The translations under genes and the position numbers were made by a program. Source: Aedes albopictus (lineage: Eukaryota > Arthropoda > Insecta > Diptera > Culicidae). Taken from it: a stretch of DNA of 64,000 nt. This document shows positions 45,165 to 56,820 of the stretch, one piece after another. The notes under the pieces were generated by a model, which saw only the letters and a list, made by a program, of their open reading frames with translations, made no database searches and was not told the DNA's origin. The DNA lies in NCBI RefSeq assembly GCF_035046485.1, contig NC_085137.1:133056703-133120702 (forward strand). Direction: 5' to 3'. Within the stretch, counting starts at the first letter, position 1. The number at the start of each line of letters is the position of its first letter.

Positions 45165-45296
45165 ATCGCATCGCTTCCGAAAGGTACAGCCGCGGTTTTC
45201 ACACTCCCAGTTTACTTCATCCTTATGGGAAATAACATAAGGATGAAGTATGCGTTTCCTACGGTGCGGCTGTTCCTTTCGAAAACGATAGACCGC
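45165..45296. mobile_element. fold-back sequence around 45225
   Basis: Inner arms TTACTTCATCCTTATG / CATAAGGATGAAGTA are perfect. Outer arms (CCGAAAGGTACAGCCGC and its inverse) are diverged. Confidence 0.7.
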
Positions 45297-45985
45297 GTGA
45301 ACTTTTGTGCAAAGCCCCCTTTTGAAACATTTCAACGACCGCGCGGTGTTTACGTTTCAATAAATCTGACAATACCATCAATTATTACAGTTAGCCAAGT
45401 ATTTCATTTGTTGTTTATTCAAGACGTTCCTCATAGATTTTCGAAAAGGTTTCTCCAAAAATATTCCACCCATAAAACCTTCCAGGACGACGTTGAACAG
45501 CAGGCATCAGAGTCCATCACCTTGTCGTAGTCCCCGGCGAGATTCGAACTACGAACGAACTAGATAGATTGCCCGAAACCCTTACGCAGTTTTTACACCG
45601 TCCATCGTCGCTTTGATCAGTCTAGTGAGTTCTCCGGAGAAGCCGTTCTCGTCAATGATTTCCCATAGCTCTGTACTGTCGATACTGTCGTATTATACTA
45701 CCTTGAAGTCGGTGACCAGGTGATGCGGAAACTGGTGTTCGCTACATTTTTGTAGGATTTGCCGCACGGTGAAGATCGGGTCCGTTGTCGAGCAGCCGTC
45801 AACGAAGCCGGCTTGAAAACTTCCCACATTCTCATTTACTTTGGGTGACATACGACGATCGTTATGAGGTTCTCAATTTCAAATGGTCGCCTTTCTTGTG
45901 AATGAATCTTTCCTTTTACTCCTCCGGTAGCTGTTAGGTTTCCCAGACCCTGACGGTGCACTTTTCTGAGCCCATCTTGTTGACT

Positions 45986-46387
45986 GGAGCTCTCGATGCA
46001 AGGTATGCGGAGTGCGAGAGAGTAAGTCTCGGCTTTAAAAAAACAATTCGCGCTCACAAAATGCGAGTGTGTTGTGGATTGGCATCTAAACCCAGAGAGA
46101 TGGATTTGTGAAAAATGAATGCTCATGGTGTTGCTTCGGAGTCAGTTTGGCTTTCTGTTCCGCAGAATCGTAACTTGTTCTGCGGCTTAGTTGATTAAAG
46201 CGTCGGTCTAGCGAATACGAAATCGTGGGTTCGAATCCCACCAGAACGCGATTTTTTTTTCGCTAATTTTATCTCAATTTATTAATTAGATATATTCTCT
46301 GCCTTCTAATTACAAGTTTTCCCAGTATGTTTCGGACATACCAGCAAATCTGGTAAATACCAGTAAAGGGAAGTATACATCATTGTA
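45986..46387 (+). mobile_element. ~400-bp insertion in the RTE relic, carries tRNA-like unit
   Basis: The RTE sequence CCCATCTTGTTGACT at 45971-45985 recurs as CCCATCTTGATGACT at 46388-46402, a 15-bp direct repeat with one mismatch. This fits an aged target-site duplication. The insert carries the tRNA-like unit below, so it may be a SINE or a compound insertion. Confidence 0.65.
46176..46249 (+). tRNA. tRNA-like unit with Pol III terminator, probable pseudogene
   Basis: Acceptor TGTTCTG/CAGAACG pairs over seven positions (one G-U). D arm GCTT/AAGC is intact, T arm GTGGG/CCCAC holds a TTCGAAT loop, and a T9 run follows two bases later. The anticodon stem (TCGGT against ATACG) pairs poorly, so the apparent AGC anticodon is not reliable. 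I read it as a SINE head or tRNA pseudogene that could still be transcribed. Confidence 0.55.
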
Positions 46388-46559
46388 CCCATCTTGATGA
46401 CTTTAGCTGCGATACCATCCTCAACTCCCCTCAGCGTAGAAGTTGGATCATTTCCGCCGTTGCCGTGGTATCTCGTGTCTGCGTTCTCCACGCTATTCAG
46501 ATGCCCATCGAAGTGCTGCTTCTACCTTTCTATCACCTCAATCACCTGCATATTTCGGC

Positions 46560-49500
46560 TCAAATAGTGTACAGTACATTGTTCATCGATGCACAAGCAT
46601 AGAAAATAAATTTCTTAAAGAAAGAATATGTTTCCCACTATTGTGTGGGTAATTTTCTTTGCACATTAATTATGATTACTTTTACACAAATTACATACAT
46701 AGTTGCATGCCAATAATGCCTATTTTGTTGTCTGCTTCGATATCATGTGCTGCAAACTGAAAAAAAAAAAATCGTACGTTATATCAAAGAGCAACTGCAT
46801 CCAGAATGTTACGCACAACCTTTACAATGTCATCAAAATGAAGGACAGAATTACATACGACATGGAATAAATACACCGGCTTGTTTTCCTCGTTTATTTC
46901 CGTTGCATACAAAAAAAGGTTCTTGCCTTTCTCATTGTCTTCAGGTTTAAATAAAATGATACAACGTAACATAAAGAATACCCGCTCATCACAATGGATA
47001 CCGAACGAAAACACAATCGTTCCGATTTTTTCTCTTCATCAGTATAATATCCACAACAATTCTTGAATTGAATGATTATGTTTTTGGCATTAAAAAAAAG
47101 ATCTAACGCATTCTTACTCGCGTTCTCTCGCTTACAGTCCTACGACACAATTCAGGAATAAATAAAGACAAGATGATGGTTTTTTGGCAGTCATGTAATT
47201 TTTATTCAGTCATCAAACATCAAGTGTACAAACGTTCAGCAAACTTACTTACGGACTAACACATTCGCTTAGCAAGCTAGGATTCGCACGGCACCACGAC
47301 TCAGTCAGTCGCTCGCACACTGCTCTGCAAATACGTGCCTCGCATAAAATTTACCAATACTCAACCAAGGCTTCAAACTCTCTCACAATCTCGTACTCTC
47401 CATATAACACGCTCTCTCGTTCACAATTAACTGCAGTTTGTTGTTTATTGTTTGTTGGTTTTTATACATCTATACACCTTACACGCAAAGATTCATCAGT
47501 TTCTTGGAAGCAGACAATCTCATAGAACATTTTTTGAAGCTCACTCGCATTATTCTTTTTACTTCTGAAGTACTGGTAGTTGACTTAAAAGCTACAATGT
47601 CATTCAACAGGTCAACAGAGACATACATTCCTCTCTTTCTCTCTCCCTCTTGGAACACATTCTCGCAACAATTTCGTCATCAATCTTATTGAACTAGCAT
47701 TCGGTTGTGATTGTGTCACAGGCAAAATAGTTTCATGTGTTTTCACTTATTTATGGCCAATTCTTTGTGTCTGTTTCTTATACGCGTTTGTTTCTATACT
47801 CTTTTGCTATCTCTCTTACGACTCTCGAACAACGCTCTCCTTTTATTGTTTCATTTCCGTTGTGTTCGGTATGTTTTTGTTGTATTTTTTTTTTTTTGTT
47901 TCTCTCTATGTTTGAGACCCGCTCACTCCAACATTCTCCCCAAGGAAAAAATCGAACATTCTATTCAGTGAAATCAGTACCTTTGAAACCTCCAAAGTAC
48001 CTGATCTGAAACCCTTGCCCAATTTTGTCTCGATTAAAAAGGTATCAAAATTCAAATATAGTGGATAATTTTGTTGCGTGTGATATTTTTTCTCTCTTTC
48101 TAAGTTTCTCCCAACTTCTTCCGGATTGCCTTATATCATCTTTGGAGGTTTCACTAAAGACAAACGGACAGAGATGGGATGAATGTATTCTAAGCTATCA
48201 CCTACATACGAGTCGCGCAACCCCGATAGTTTTAGGATTGCGCGAAAGGAGGCATATTCCACCACCACCAGATTTGAGGGACTTCCTCGTTCTGGCACAT
48301 TTATATTCCGCAAGCGGAAACCACACACCGAAATAAACTACCGACTTCGATGTTAAGCTTTCGGTGACCGTCCATCTGCGTCCGTCACATTTCACGAAAT
48401 TCTAACATCAAAAATGGGTGATTTATTTTCAGTGTGCATTCATTCGCGCACGCATCGATATCACTCACACACACTCACATTCTGTTTCTCTCGCTCTCGC
48501 TCACTCGTGGCACTCTCACATAGTACATGTACATGTCGTTATTACCCTCCTGCTCTCAGCGTCGTTTCAAAGTGTTGGTATTACGTTAATGTTCTTGTGT
48601 TTTGTTTGTTTTAAAATCAGTCATTCTTTTCTTGAGAAAGCTTTTCCGTTTCGCCTTTTTGTCCTCCCATCCCCATGGATCGCGATTGTTTATTTTTTGC
48701 AAAGTTTTTTTCTTTTGTTTTAGATTGGTTGACAAATTTTACTTAATTTCAATTTGTTTTTCATATGATACACATTTAAGAGCCCTTCGTCCTAATTTGC
48801 AAACCCGGGGTTCACAATTGCCGTTAAAGTTTCTTTTCTTGTAAAAAAGCTTTCTCAAATCACAGTTGTTTTCATTTTTTTATTTCTTAATTCAACTTAA
48901 TTCATTTGCGTCTAGGTAAGTCGGTTTAGTTCTTTGTAATTTCAATAGTTTCCTACTTAAATTCTAGTGGATTTTTTCATTCAGTGTATTCCTATTCGTT
49001 CACGTTTCCGTTGGTTCTTTCGTAAGTCGTCTTTGTTTCAAAGTATATATTGAGGTTGCTAAATTGATAAGAATCCATTCTCGCTCAATTTCGCCAACGT
49101 AGGGTTCGTCTGACAAGATATTTTAAGCAAAGTGTATGCCTAGTTAAACGTGTGGATTGCTTTCACACAAATACAAGTAAGTTTCTTCTAGCTAAATAGG
49201 AGTTTGGATGAAATTGTTCACAGATTCCCTAAAATGATATCATCATACTTCCTCACTTAAATATCCGATCGTCAGTAGTTGCTCACGACCGTTGGAAATT
49301 CGCGTCATCCGCACACACTCACACCATTTGCAATCGTACTCATTTCGTTGCAATGATCGTACGGCCACACGCACACTTTGACCAATCACACTCTCGGGCA
49401 CTCGTCGCATAATTAGTCGTTTAGCAAGAATGAAAAATTTTTCATTCAAATTGCATCATTGGTAAATGTTACCGTTTCATTTTTTTTTTCTTTGATCACC

Positions 49501-50510
49501 TTTCGATTTTGTTTTTGTTTGCTTTTATTTGGGGAGCAATACTTTGTTTTTGCTTTGTTAGTCTTTGTATTTTGTTTTGTATGTGTTTGTTTTTGTTTTT
49601 TTATGTACCTGAGCATTGTTTGCATATATTTATTAATGTGTGTATTGTGACACTTATCTGATTCCTTTTTGTAGCATTTTCTTGTCGCTGGTTTCAGCAG
49701 TCTTGTTACATGTAAGTGTATAGTCAGGAGTCATTGTTTCAATTGCTGTATTTATTTTTTTCATAATTTTTGTTTTCCAAAATAAACACAATCCATCAAT
49801 CGAAATAAGTGTTCGTGTAGCAATTACTTTCACTGGGAATTATGAGTTAGTTATGTTTTCTCTTCAGTTTTGTAGCTGTTGAGTAGTTTCGTGTGTTGTG
49901 CAATCGTTCAAGTCTATCTGTTGTTTGTTTGTGTTTTACTTTAGGCATTTTTTGTTTCTGTATCGGAAGTTTGTTTTGCATTATTTTTCGTTCTTGCCAT
50001 TTGTTAATTTTTAATACTAGTTGAACCGTTGCAGACGGCCCATTCCCAGTATTCTGCATATTATTTTCCAATTGTTTACACTTTATGGAATGATATTAAG
50101 ATTCAAATCAGGCACACACAGCTTCAGAATCAAAACACATTCGTTCAATGTTTCTCACAAACTGAGTTATGTTTTTTGTTTCAGTCTGTAACCACCTAAA
50201 AGGATTCCGTGAATTGTTAATACGTCATAACTACGTGATAAACAGATTGAAATTTTAGAATAACAAATGGTAAACTTGGTAAACTGCTATTGCTGTAACA
50301 GAGCTATCAAGCAAATTAATGAACTGTGGATATTCCGTGTTATATAATTGGACATGAACAAAACATTTATGATTCACGAAAAATATAGCTTCACAAGAAA
50401 AAAAACATTTCAACAAAAAGATAACCTCATCGACATTTATGTATATCATACAGTCAAGATCAAGAAGAAACGAATTGCTTTTTATATTGTTGATGATAAG
50501 ATTAATCTTA
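46560..50510 (-). other. T-rich (A-rich on minus) unique DNA; candidate 3' UTR
   Basis: Few repeats, rich in TTTGTTTTG-type words and (CACT) tracts, without coding signal. On the minus strand AATAAA at 47201-47206 could end a transcript. Because a terminal coding exon on the same strand lies at 60356-60451, part of this region may be a very long 3' UTR or an intron. This is inference only. Confidence 0.3.
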
Positions 50511-50752
50511 CGAAAACATAGGCTGGGATAGTTGGATGAATGTGGATGAATTTACCGAAATGAAAAAGAAGATTCTAGATATAAAAAATTAAAAAGCATT
50601 AGTTGAGTCATCCTCAATAATGATAGGTGAACAAGTTCCTCTGGTCTATCGGTTCTATCAGGAGGTATGTTATTATTGGTGATTTAAGGTGTTCATTACA
50701 GTGAACTTTTGTATGTAAACAAATTCCCAATAGATGTAGAACCTGTAGCGTA

Positions 50753-50939
50753 ATAGACGAGTGCACCGATGAACTAAATTCATCGCGGTCCGAGAATGTT
50801 GACACTACAGCGGGGTCGCTTCCAATCAGAAGTGAAAGATTTCCAATCAGAATTGAACAATTCTGATTGGGAACGACCCCGCTGTAGTGTCAAAATTCTC
50901 GGACCGCGATGAATTCAGTTCATCGCTGCACTCGTCTAT
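50753..50939. mobile_element. palindromic MITE copy 1
   Basis: Ends ATAGACGAGTGCA(C/G)CGATGA. Arms contain CTCGGACCGCGATGAAT and CAATCAGAATTGTTCA-type words. Confidence 0.82.
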
Positions 50940-51060
50940 GACTATAAGGGAGATTCCCAGGATTAATTAATCGTTAAATTTTCTTTTTCTCTCCATAAGC
51001 TTCAAAGAAAACAAGTAGATTTCACGTTTAGTTCATCCTAGGTGAACCACTTCCACCGGT

Positions 51061-51220
51061 CTATGGACTTATCAATTCTGAAACTAGAACGGGGCGATTC
51101 CCGATCAGAATTGTTCAATTCTGATTGGAAATGGTCAAATTCTGATTGGAAGCGGCCCCGCTCTAGTGTCAAAATTCTCGGACCGCGATGAATACGATTC
51201 ATCGGTGGATAAGTCCATAG
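51061..51220. mobile_element. palindromic MITE copy 2, left arm shortened
   Basis: Ends CTATGGACTTATC. It shares GAATTGTTCAATTCTGATTG and CTCGGACCGCGATGAAT with copy 1, but the left arm lacks the CGGACCGCG block. Confidence 0.8.
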
Positions 51221-51499
51221 GTCAGAAGAACTGACTTAGAACCATAACTATAACTTTGGCAAATTTTAAATGACGAATTTACTTTTTGTTTTCGTTAAAT
51301 TCATCCGCATTCATCCAGCTGCTTTAGCCAATAAATATAGATGTTTATCAGTGATATCTTCTTGCAAAAGGCTAGGGGAAGTGGTGCAGCTAGGATGAAC
51401 GTCAAGTCCACTCCCAGCAAACGTAAATAAAAATTCATTTGACTGAATGCGGATGAACTAATCGTTAAGCATTGCTATTTTGCCAGGGGCATCAAATGT

Positions 51500-52640
51500 T
51501 TTTCAACAATATTATCTTTCACTAATCCACTGGATAAAAAAATCAAAATTTCCATCATAGAAGTCTTTTTTTTTTGAAAACCGCATTTACATGTGAATGA
51601 TATAACCTCACTCGCTGTTTAGGAACTTAACAGGATTCAAAATGCAACGGACCGTTTCTATCTAAGACATGGGGGCACTAAGGAAACAATAATAATCAAC
51701 AGTCAATACAGGCACACAGTTGGAACGGTTCCAACTCAATCCAATGTGATTGGCTAAACTAATACGAAACTAAAGTCTACATAACAGGTAGATAGGTGGC
51801 GTGTAATGTTAAGGACAAACGTGTTGAAATCCCGCTTCAGCAGTGCATCAGAACTTCAGACGCACAAATCTCAAGAAGCAAGCTTCAAACAACAGTGCAT
51901 TTTATTATTCTGTTCTTGCTCACTTGTAATAAGCTTAAAATAAGAAGCTCAGGTGCGCTGATTTTGTTTACGAAGAGATTTGTGCTTTCGAAATCGTGAG
52001 TAGGTGCCAAAGTCGGCCATTGTGGCGGCCATTTTGGGATTCTAACAAGTCTGTCCTTAAAGTGATGGTGGTTCATTGTCATCTCAAGCCATTCATACCT
52101 CTCTACACTGAAGCAAAAAATGGCTCACTCGCGTTCGATTGAGTATCCCTAGTTCTTCTGCGCATTCGAGACATTCGAACAATCTAACTCAAAACTCTAA
52201 TCGAAAACAATAGGAACAATCTCCGGTTACTTACAATGGCATTCATACAGGCATTCTTTCGACCCGCATACACCCAAAAATCCACGTGTTATCATTCTTC
52301 CACTAACACACTGACACATTTTTGTTTTTATTCAGTGTCTCTTTAGTATCGTCTATTGGTTTGGATGTTTTTCTGTTCTTTTTGTAAAGTTATTTTCGTC
52401 TAAGACAAGTCACGTCAATCCTCGATCATCCCGTGTCGTCATCGGTCGTCTGTGGTTTTAAAATTTGTTTTTTTTTGTTCATTTTATTTTTTGTAAAATT
52501 CAGTTGGCTTTGTGCGATGCCAATGTTTTGATTTTTCCAAATATTTTATCAATATCAAATTCGTAGACCATTCCCATTATACGTAATGTCCAAAATAGTA
52601 TGTTTTTCACTGATTTGTTTGCACATCAAAGATTACACTA
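51500..52640. other. no gene; AT-rich unique-looking DNA
   Basis: A small inverted pair GCACAAATCTC / GAGATTTGTGC (51865, 51976) is the only structure seen. Confidence 0.5.
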
Positions 52641-52644
52641 ATTT

Positions 52645-52830
52645 ACAGCATTTTTGAACTCGGTAAGCTGATGATCGTTTTTGGTGTAGAATCATGCCCT
52701 GAATTCGAAAACGCGAAGGAAAAAAATTACAGTAGAGCGGAATTTTTTTCGACTTTCCATACAAGGTTGATGATTTGAAATTGTTTTTTGTTCTATTTTT
52801 AAGCAATGTCGCTCACTTCAAACATCTCAG
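52645..52830. repeat. dispersed repeat shared with 12228
   Basis: GTAGAATCATGCC and TTCGAAAACGCGAAGGAAA as at 12230-12260. The left 40 bp also matches 9722-9750. Confidence 0.65.
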
Positions 52831-53815
52831 TCTCCGTAATCAATGCTCCGATTTAGCTAAATTTTTTACTGTTATTCGCCTACATATGATATGTCAAATA
52901 AACGTTGAGAAAGAATTTTTAAATTGTTTTTTTCTCATTGAAAAAAATACATTTCTTCATATATTTTTGGAAATTTTGCTAAAATTTAAGGAGATCGTCC
53001 CCAAAACTCTCGCAAATATCTTGAATTTCATCAATCTGACGCAAAACCTGTATTCAAATCATCGAATGGTATTATATTCAGCTTTTAATTTATGGGAAAA
53101 GATTTTAAATTGGTTGAACAAAACGCAAGATATTTGAATTTTATTAATTCTTTATTATTTCTATATTTTAAAAAGTTGTAAAACTCGATATTGAGCTAAA
53201 ACTCAAAAACTGTTCTACTTTAAATTTTTTGAATTTTTTGGTCGTTGACAGTAGTTCACGACTTTCGTTTTATTTTGTAAACTAGTGTTATCAATATTAC
53301 GTCTTTTGAAACGTAATTACGCGAAATTTACAAAGTAATTGAAATTCAAAAGAATCTGAATAACCAATACATAGTAGAGAAACAAGAGGAGGGGTCTCAA
53401 ATCAAGCAGACATATCCGGCAAGCCGACGATTCTAATTAGAGGTCCATTCTAGATGGACGCGGGTAAACCTGGGAGTTAAAATTCATCCAGAAATTCCTT
53501 TACCAAGATTTTTTCAGAAATTCCTTTGCCGGATTTCAAAAGATAAGTATCGTATTTTTTTAGTATTCATCTTTGAATTCCCCCGGAGGTCTTCCAGTTT
53601 CCTATCGGCCTTTCTTCAAGATGTCAGCAATTCTTTCCGGAACCTCACGAGAATCTTCTAGAACTTTTGAATTCCGACTGCTTCAACCCTGAGTGTCGCG
53701 GACTGACTCAATATGCTCTCTCATCGGGAGCCAAACATCGGGAGCCAAACATTGAATGTGGAGGTTATGTTAAGCCTTGTTGAACCTGTGTGATTGATTG
53801 AAGAGTATTGTTATC
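52831..53815. other. no gene; AT-rich, filler-like stretch at 53480-53680
   Basis: A 120-codon frame at 52775-53137 is AT-driven, with F/N/I/K-rich composition, and has no family features. GGAATTCC-type filler begins near 53480. Confidence 0.5.
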
Positions 53816-53857
53816 TAGGTGGTGCGGATATAATCAAAACTGTTGTCACGATATCTC

Positions 53858-56063
53858 CAGGGTGGCCACTCAGAGCGGCAAATAAAATTCCCGAGTTTTT
53901 CCCGGTTTTCCCGATAGCTTTTTGAAAATTTTCCCGATTCTAAAATAGAATGATTTAAAGTGAAAATTAAACGTAACTTAGTAAGAAAAATTTAAGAGAA
54001 TTAATATTGAATATTTTCAAATCTTTGGATTTAACATACTATTCACATGAACTTGAAAATAAGTTATGTGTTGTTTGTCTCGTATCCAATGATGGGCATT
54101 GAAGTTACGTCATCTTCCTTAAAGATTCCTTAAATTCAGATGACCAACTAGTACAAATCATCGAGAGCTATTTTCTATTAATTTTCACCGTACCGACTAT
54201 GCCAAATTTAAGCGCTCTAATCAAATGATGCTTGTTTATAATAAACACAGTGAACACATGGATTTCACATTTTCCAAGACAAGACTTGAGGAATACTTTA
54301 GATCATTACGTTAACAAACAGTTGCGTATTGAAGGATGCATAATTCCAATGTAATATAAATATAAATGAACTATTTCTTAAGATAAAATGTAACAACACG
54401 GTCTTCATATCTGATAGACGACAATAAATAAATAAACTATGCAGTTGTTTAAGCAAATTAAAATACAAAGGATAATCCTAAGGGGGTCGAAATTCTCAGA
54501 GAATACGCTATGATTATAGGATTTACGAACTTATTATTAGTGGATTTCTTAGTAATATTCCAAAAAATTCTTCTTAAAAATTCTTAGTAAGTTCGTTTGG
54601 GAAACTAATAGGCAATAACAGAATGTCAAGCAAACATGGATGAACTTCTGGTGGAATATCTGGAAAGATTACTCGTGAAAGAATTTTGGAAACGATTTCT
54701 AGGGAAATCTTCAGTGTAGTATTTCTAATGGTAATTTTCAAGATATTTTAATAGGAAACCAGTGGCGAACTTTATGGTAGCGTAAATGGCTACTGCAGAA
54801 AGTCAGGCAGGTTACTTAGGCTAGAATCGTGAACCGAAAAATTAAGAGATCAAAGAAATATTAGATTTTGTCTGATAATCGTCTAGCATTCCATTATTTC
54901 ATCAGCGATTTCAATATGAAGTCCTCAGAGATTTAATTTCTGATCACATTTTCAGATATGTCAGGAATTTCTCCAGGATTTCCTGAAAGATTAGTTTTTG
55001 AGAAAGTATTTTCCCCAAAATGTAGAGGCAGATTCATTATTAGGGAATTATTTATTTCCGTAAATCATACAGCTACATTGCCCCAGATGCGTTTGAATAC
55101 TCACTGGAACTCCCGCGAGAATTTCAATTGATAATTTAACTTGAAACAACGAATGCTCAAAATTCTCTAGAATTTGCTTAACCAGGAATTTTACTAGGGA
55201 CTTATGCTAAAGCTTCACCAAAAAAGGATTTTCCCGATACCTTAATCCGGTTTTCTCCGAACATTTTTATTCACAAGTTCAATAAATGAGTACATCCAAG
55301 AACTTCATGAAAAATGTCAGAAATCTTCCAAACAAAATATTAGAAATACTTTTATGAACTGCAATAGGGATTCTTTGAGATATTCCATCAGATACTAAAA
55401 ATCCCTTCAAATATTCTTTCAATTGTTTTTCACTAACTATTTTTTAAATTGTAGAAATGTTTTCACCAGAATTACTTATCCAGAATTTAATAATTTTTAA
55501 TTTTAATTTATTCTTGGGGCAATTCATTCATTCATTTAAAATTTTATCAGTATCCTATCCTAATTTCTTAAAGACTTTTCGCTCAAAGTACAAAGGCTAT
55601 ATCAAATATTCTCCTAGAGATTGTACAAGGATTGATTGATTGATTTATCTTTATTTGAGAGACTTTCAGCCCTTGGCTGGTTCGTCTCTTTCCCTTGTAC
55701 AAGGATATTTTTTCAGAAAAAAGTTATAATTTTTGTGATGTTTTATAAAATTAAATTGTTTAAATTCGGATGTTAGGCAACATCATTATGATTAACTTTA
55801 ATTGTCATGACTCGACGACAAGATATTAATTTCCAAGAATGGGTTTTACGCCAGTTCACCTACTATGTTATACAGTTCAACAGAAACTGCATTTCCCACA
55901 AATTATCGTACTTATGCTTCTGGAGACTGTACAAATTTTAGAATTTTTGAAATTCCCGGTGGCTAGCAACAATTCCCGAGGTTTTCCCGACTTTTTCCCG
56001 GTGGTTTCGAATTCCCGAGCTTTTCCCGGTTTTCCCGAAATTCCCGACTGGGTGGCCACCCTG
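53858..56063. mobile_element. 2.2-kb element with CAGGGTGGCCAC ends
   Basis: Ends CAGGGTGGCCAC(T/C)CAG inward, followed on both sides by TTCCCGAG/TTTTCCCGG words. A 6-bp duplication TATCTC (53852-53857, 56064-56069). No transposase. Internal sequence is AT-rich with filler texture. Superfamily not assigned. Confidence 0.85.
55633..55694 (-). mobile_element. ~62-bp retroposon tail with 3' hairpin
   Basis: Minus-strand copy of the family at 5102-5160. The same AGAGAC/CAGCC hairpin, AATAAA and (AATC)n tail, flanked by TTGTACAAGGAT duplicated on both sides. Confidence 0.85.
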
Positions 56064-56402
56064 TATCTCCATTTGCCGCTGTCAAGCCGTTGGAAAGCGA
56101 GGAGAAGGATAAACATTGTTTTGAGCCTATTTTAGCTAATTTTGTATCAACTATCCATCAAAATTTCCATCGCGAATGGAAAATAATCAACTTTGAACAC
56201 GAGAACAAAATCGGAATAATGGTGGATTGATCATGTTTACTATTTCCGAACAGCGTCGCGACGGCGTGTTTGACAACCGCGTTGAGAGAGGCGGTTGCAA
56301 GAAAATTGAACGCTCGTGCGTGTTTACAAGCTGTATGCCGGGAGTGTGTAGGTGTGTGTTAGCTAGCTTGAAAAATAAAACCGTTTCTATTCGCACCACC
56401 TA

Positions 56403-56820
56403 GCTTCAACCAACCGGCTGTGATGCGGCCATGTTTTTGAAGTCATCATCTGTTTCAGGTCAAACATTTGATTTAGGCGTAGTTTACGAATGATATTTTT
56501 TCTTTAACAAAAAAGATCTTTGCATCCCCAATTGTGGCCTAATTTGAACACGTTTTTATTTATTGTAACATATTTCAGCTAAGAGCATTAGATTTTTTCA
56601 TGTTTCTCCTAGTATTTTCGAAAATTTTCTTTTTTGTTGTGGAAAATATTACGCGCTTTTCAAGTGTTGATCCAGAAAAGTGTATTGTTTACAAACTTTT
56701 GCTGTCAAAATGGGGTTCAACGCACAATGGGGGTCAGAGATGTTGGCTCGCTTTTTTACTGTGGGGTAGTATTCGGATGACAAGTGGCTGGCTTCAACCA
56801 ACCTGAAGTTTTACACAGGG
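56403..56820. other. no gene; AT-rich
   Basis: Two related GGCTTCAACCAACC-like words (56403, 56789) are the only repeats seen. Confidence 0.5.

Larger units (their letters stand above)
45490..46545 (-). pseudogene. decayed RTE endonuclease/RT fragment, split
   Basis: Similar in order to 1510-2270 of the RTE element. It covers the RT fingers and palm part, for example TCCATCACCTTGTCGTAGTC and CGTCCATCGTCGCTTTGATC. Many substitutions, frameshifts and deletions. The copy is interrupted at 45986-46387. Confidence 0.88.
50520..51490. repeat. cluster of nested inverted repeats
   Basis: GGATGAATGTGGATGAATTT near 50532 is mirrored at 51292-51320, and AATCGTTAA / GGATGAAC words mirror each other at about 50970-51045 and 51392-51470. 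Two related palindromic MITEs sit within. Confidence 0.65.
53818..56400. mobile_element. TA MITE (~371 bp) split by a 2.2-kb element
   Basis: Ends GGTGGTGCG(G/A)ATA and complement, flanked by TA (53816-53817, 56401-56402). Removing 53858-56063 and one copy of the 6-bp duplication leaves a typical MITE length. Confidence 0.8.

Noticed and set aside
46176..46249. Functional tRNA-Ala(AGC)
   Set aside because: The anticodon stem pairs poorly, and the unit sits inside a retro-insertion.
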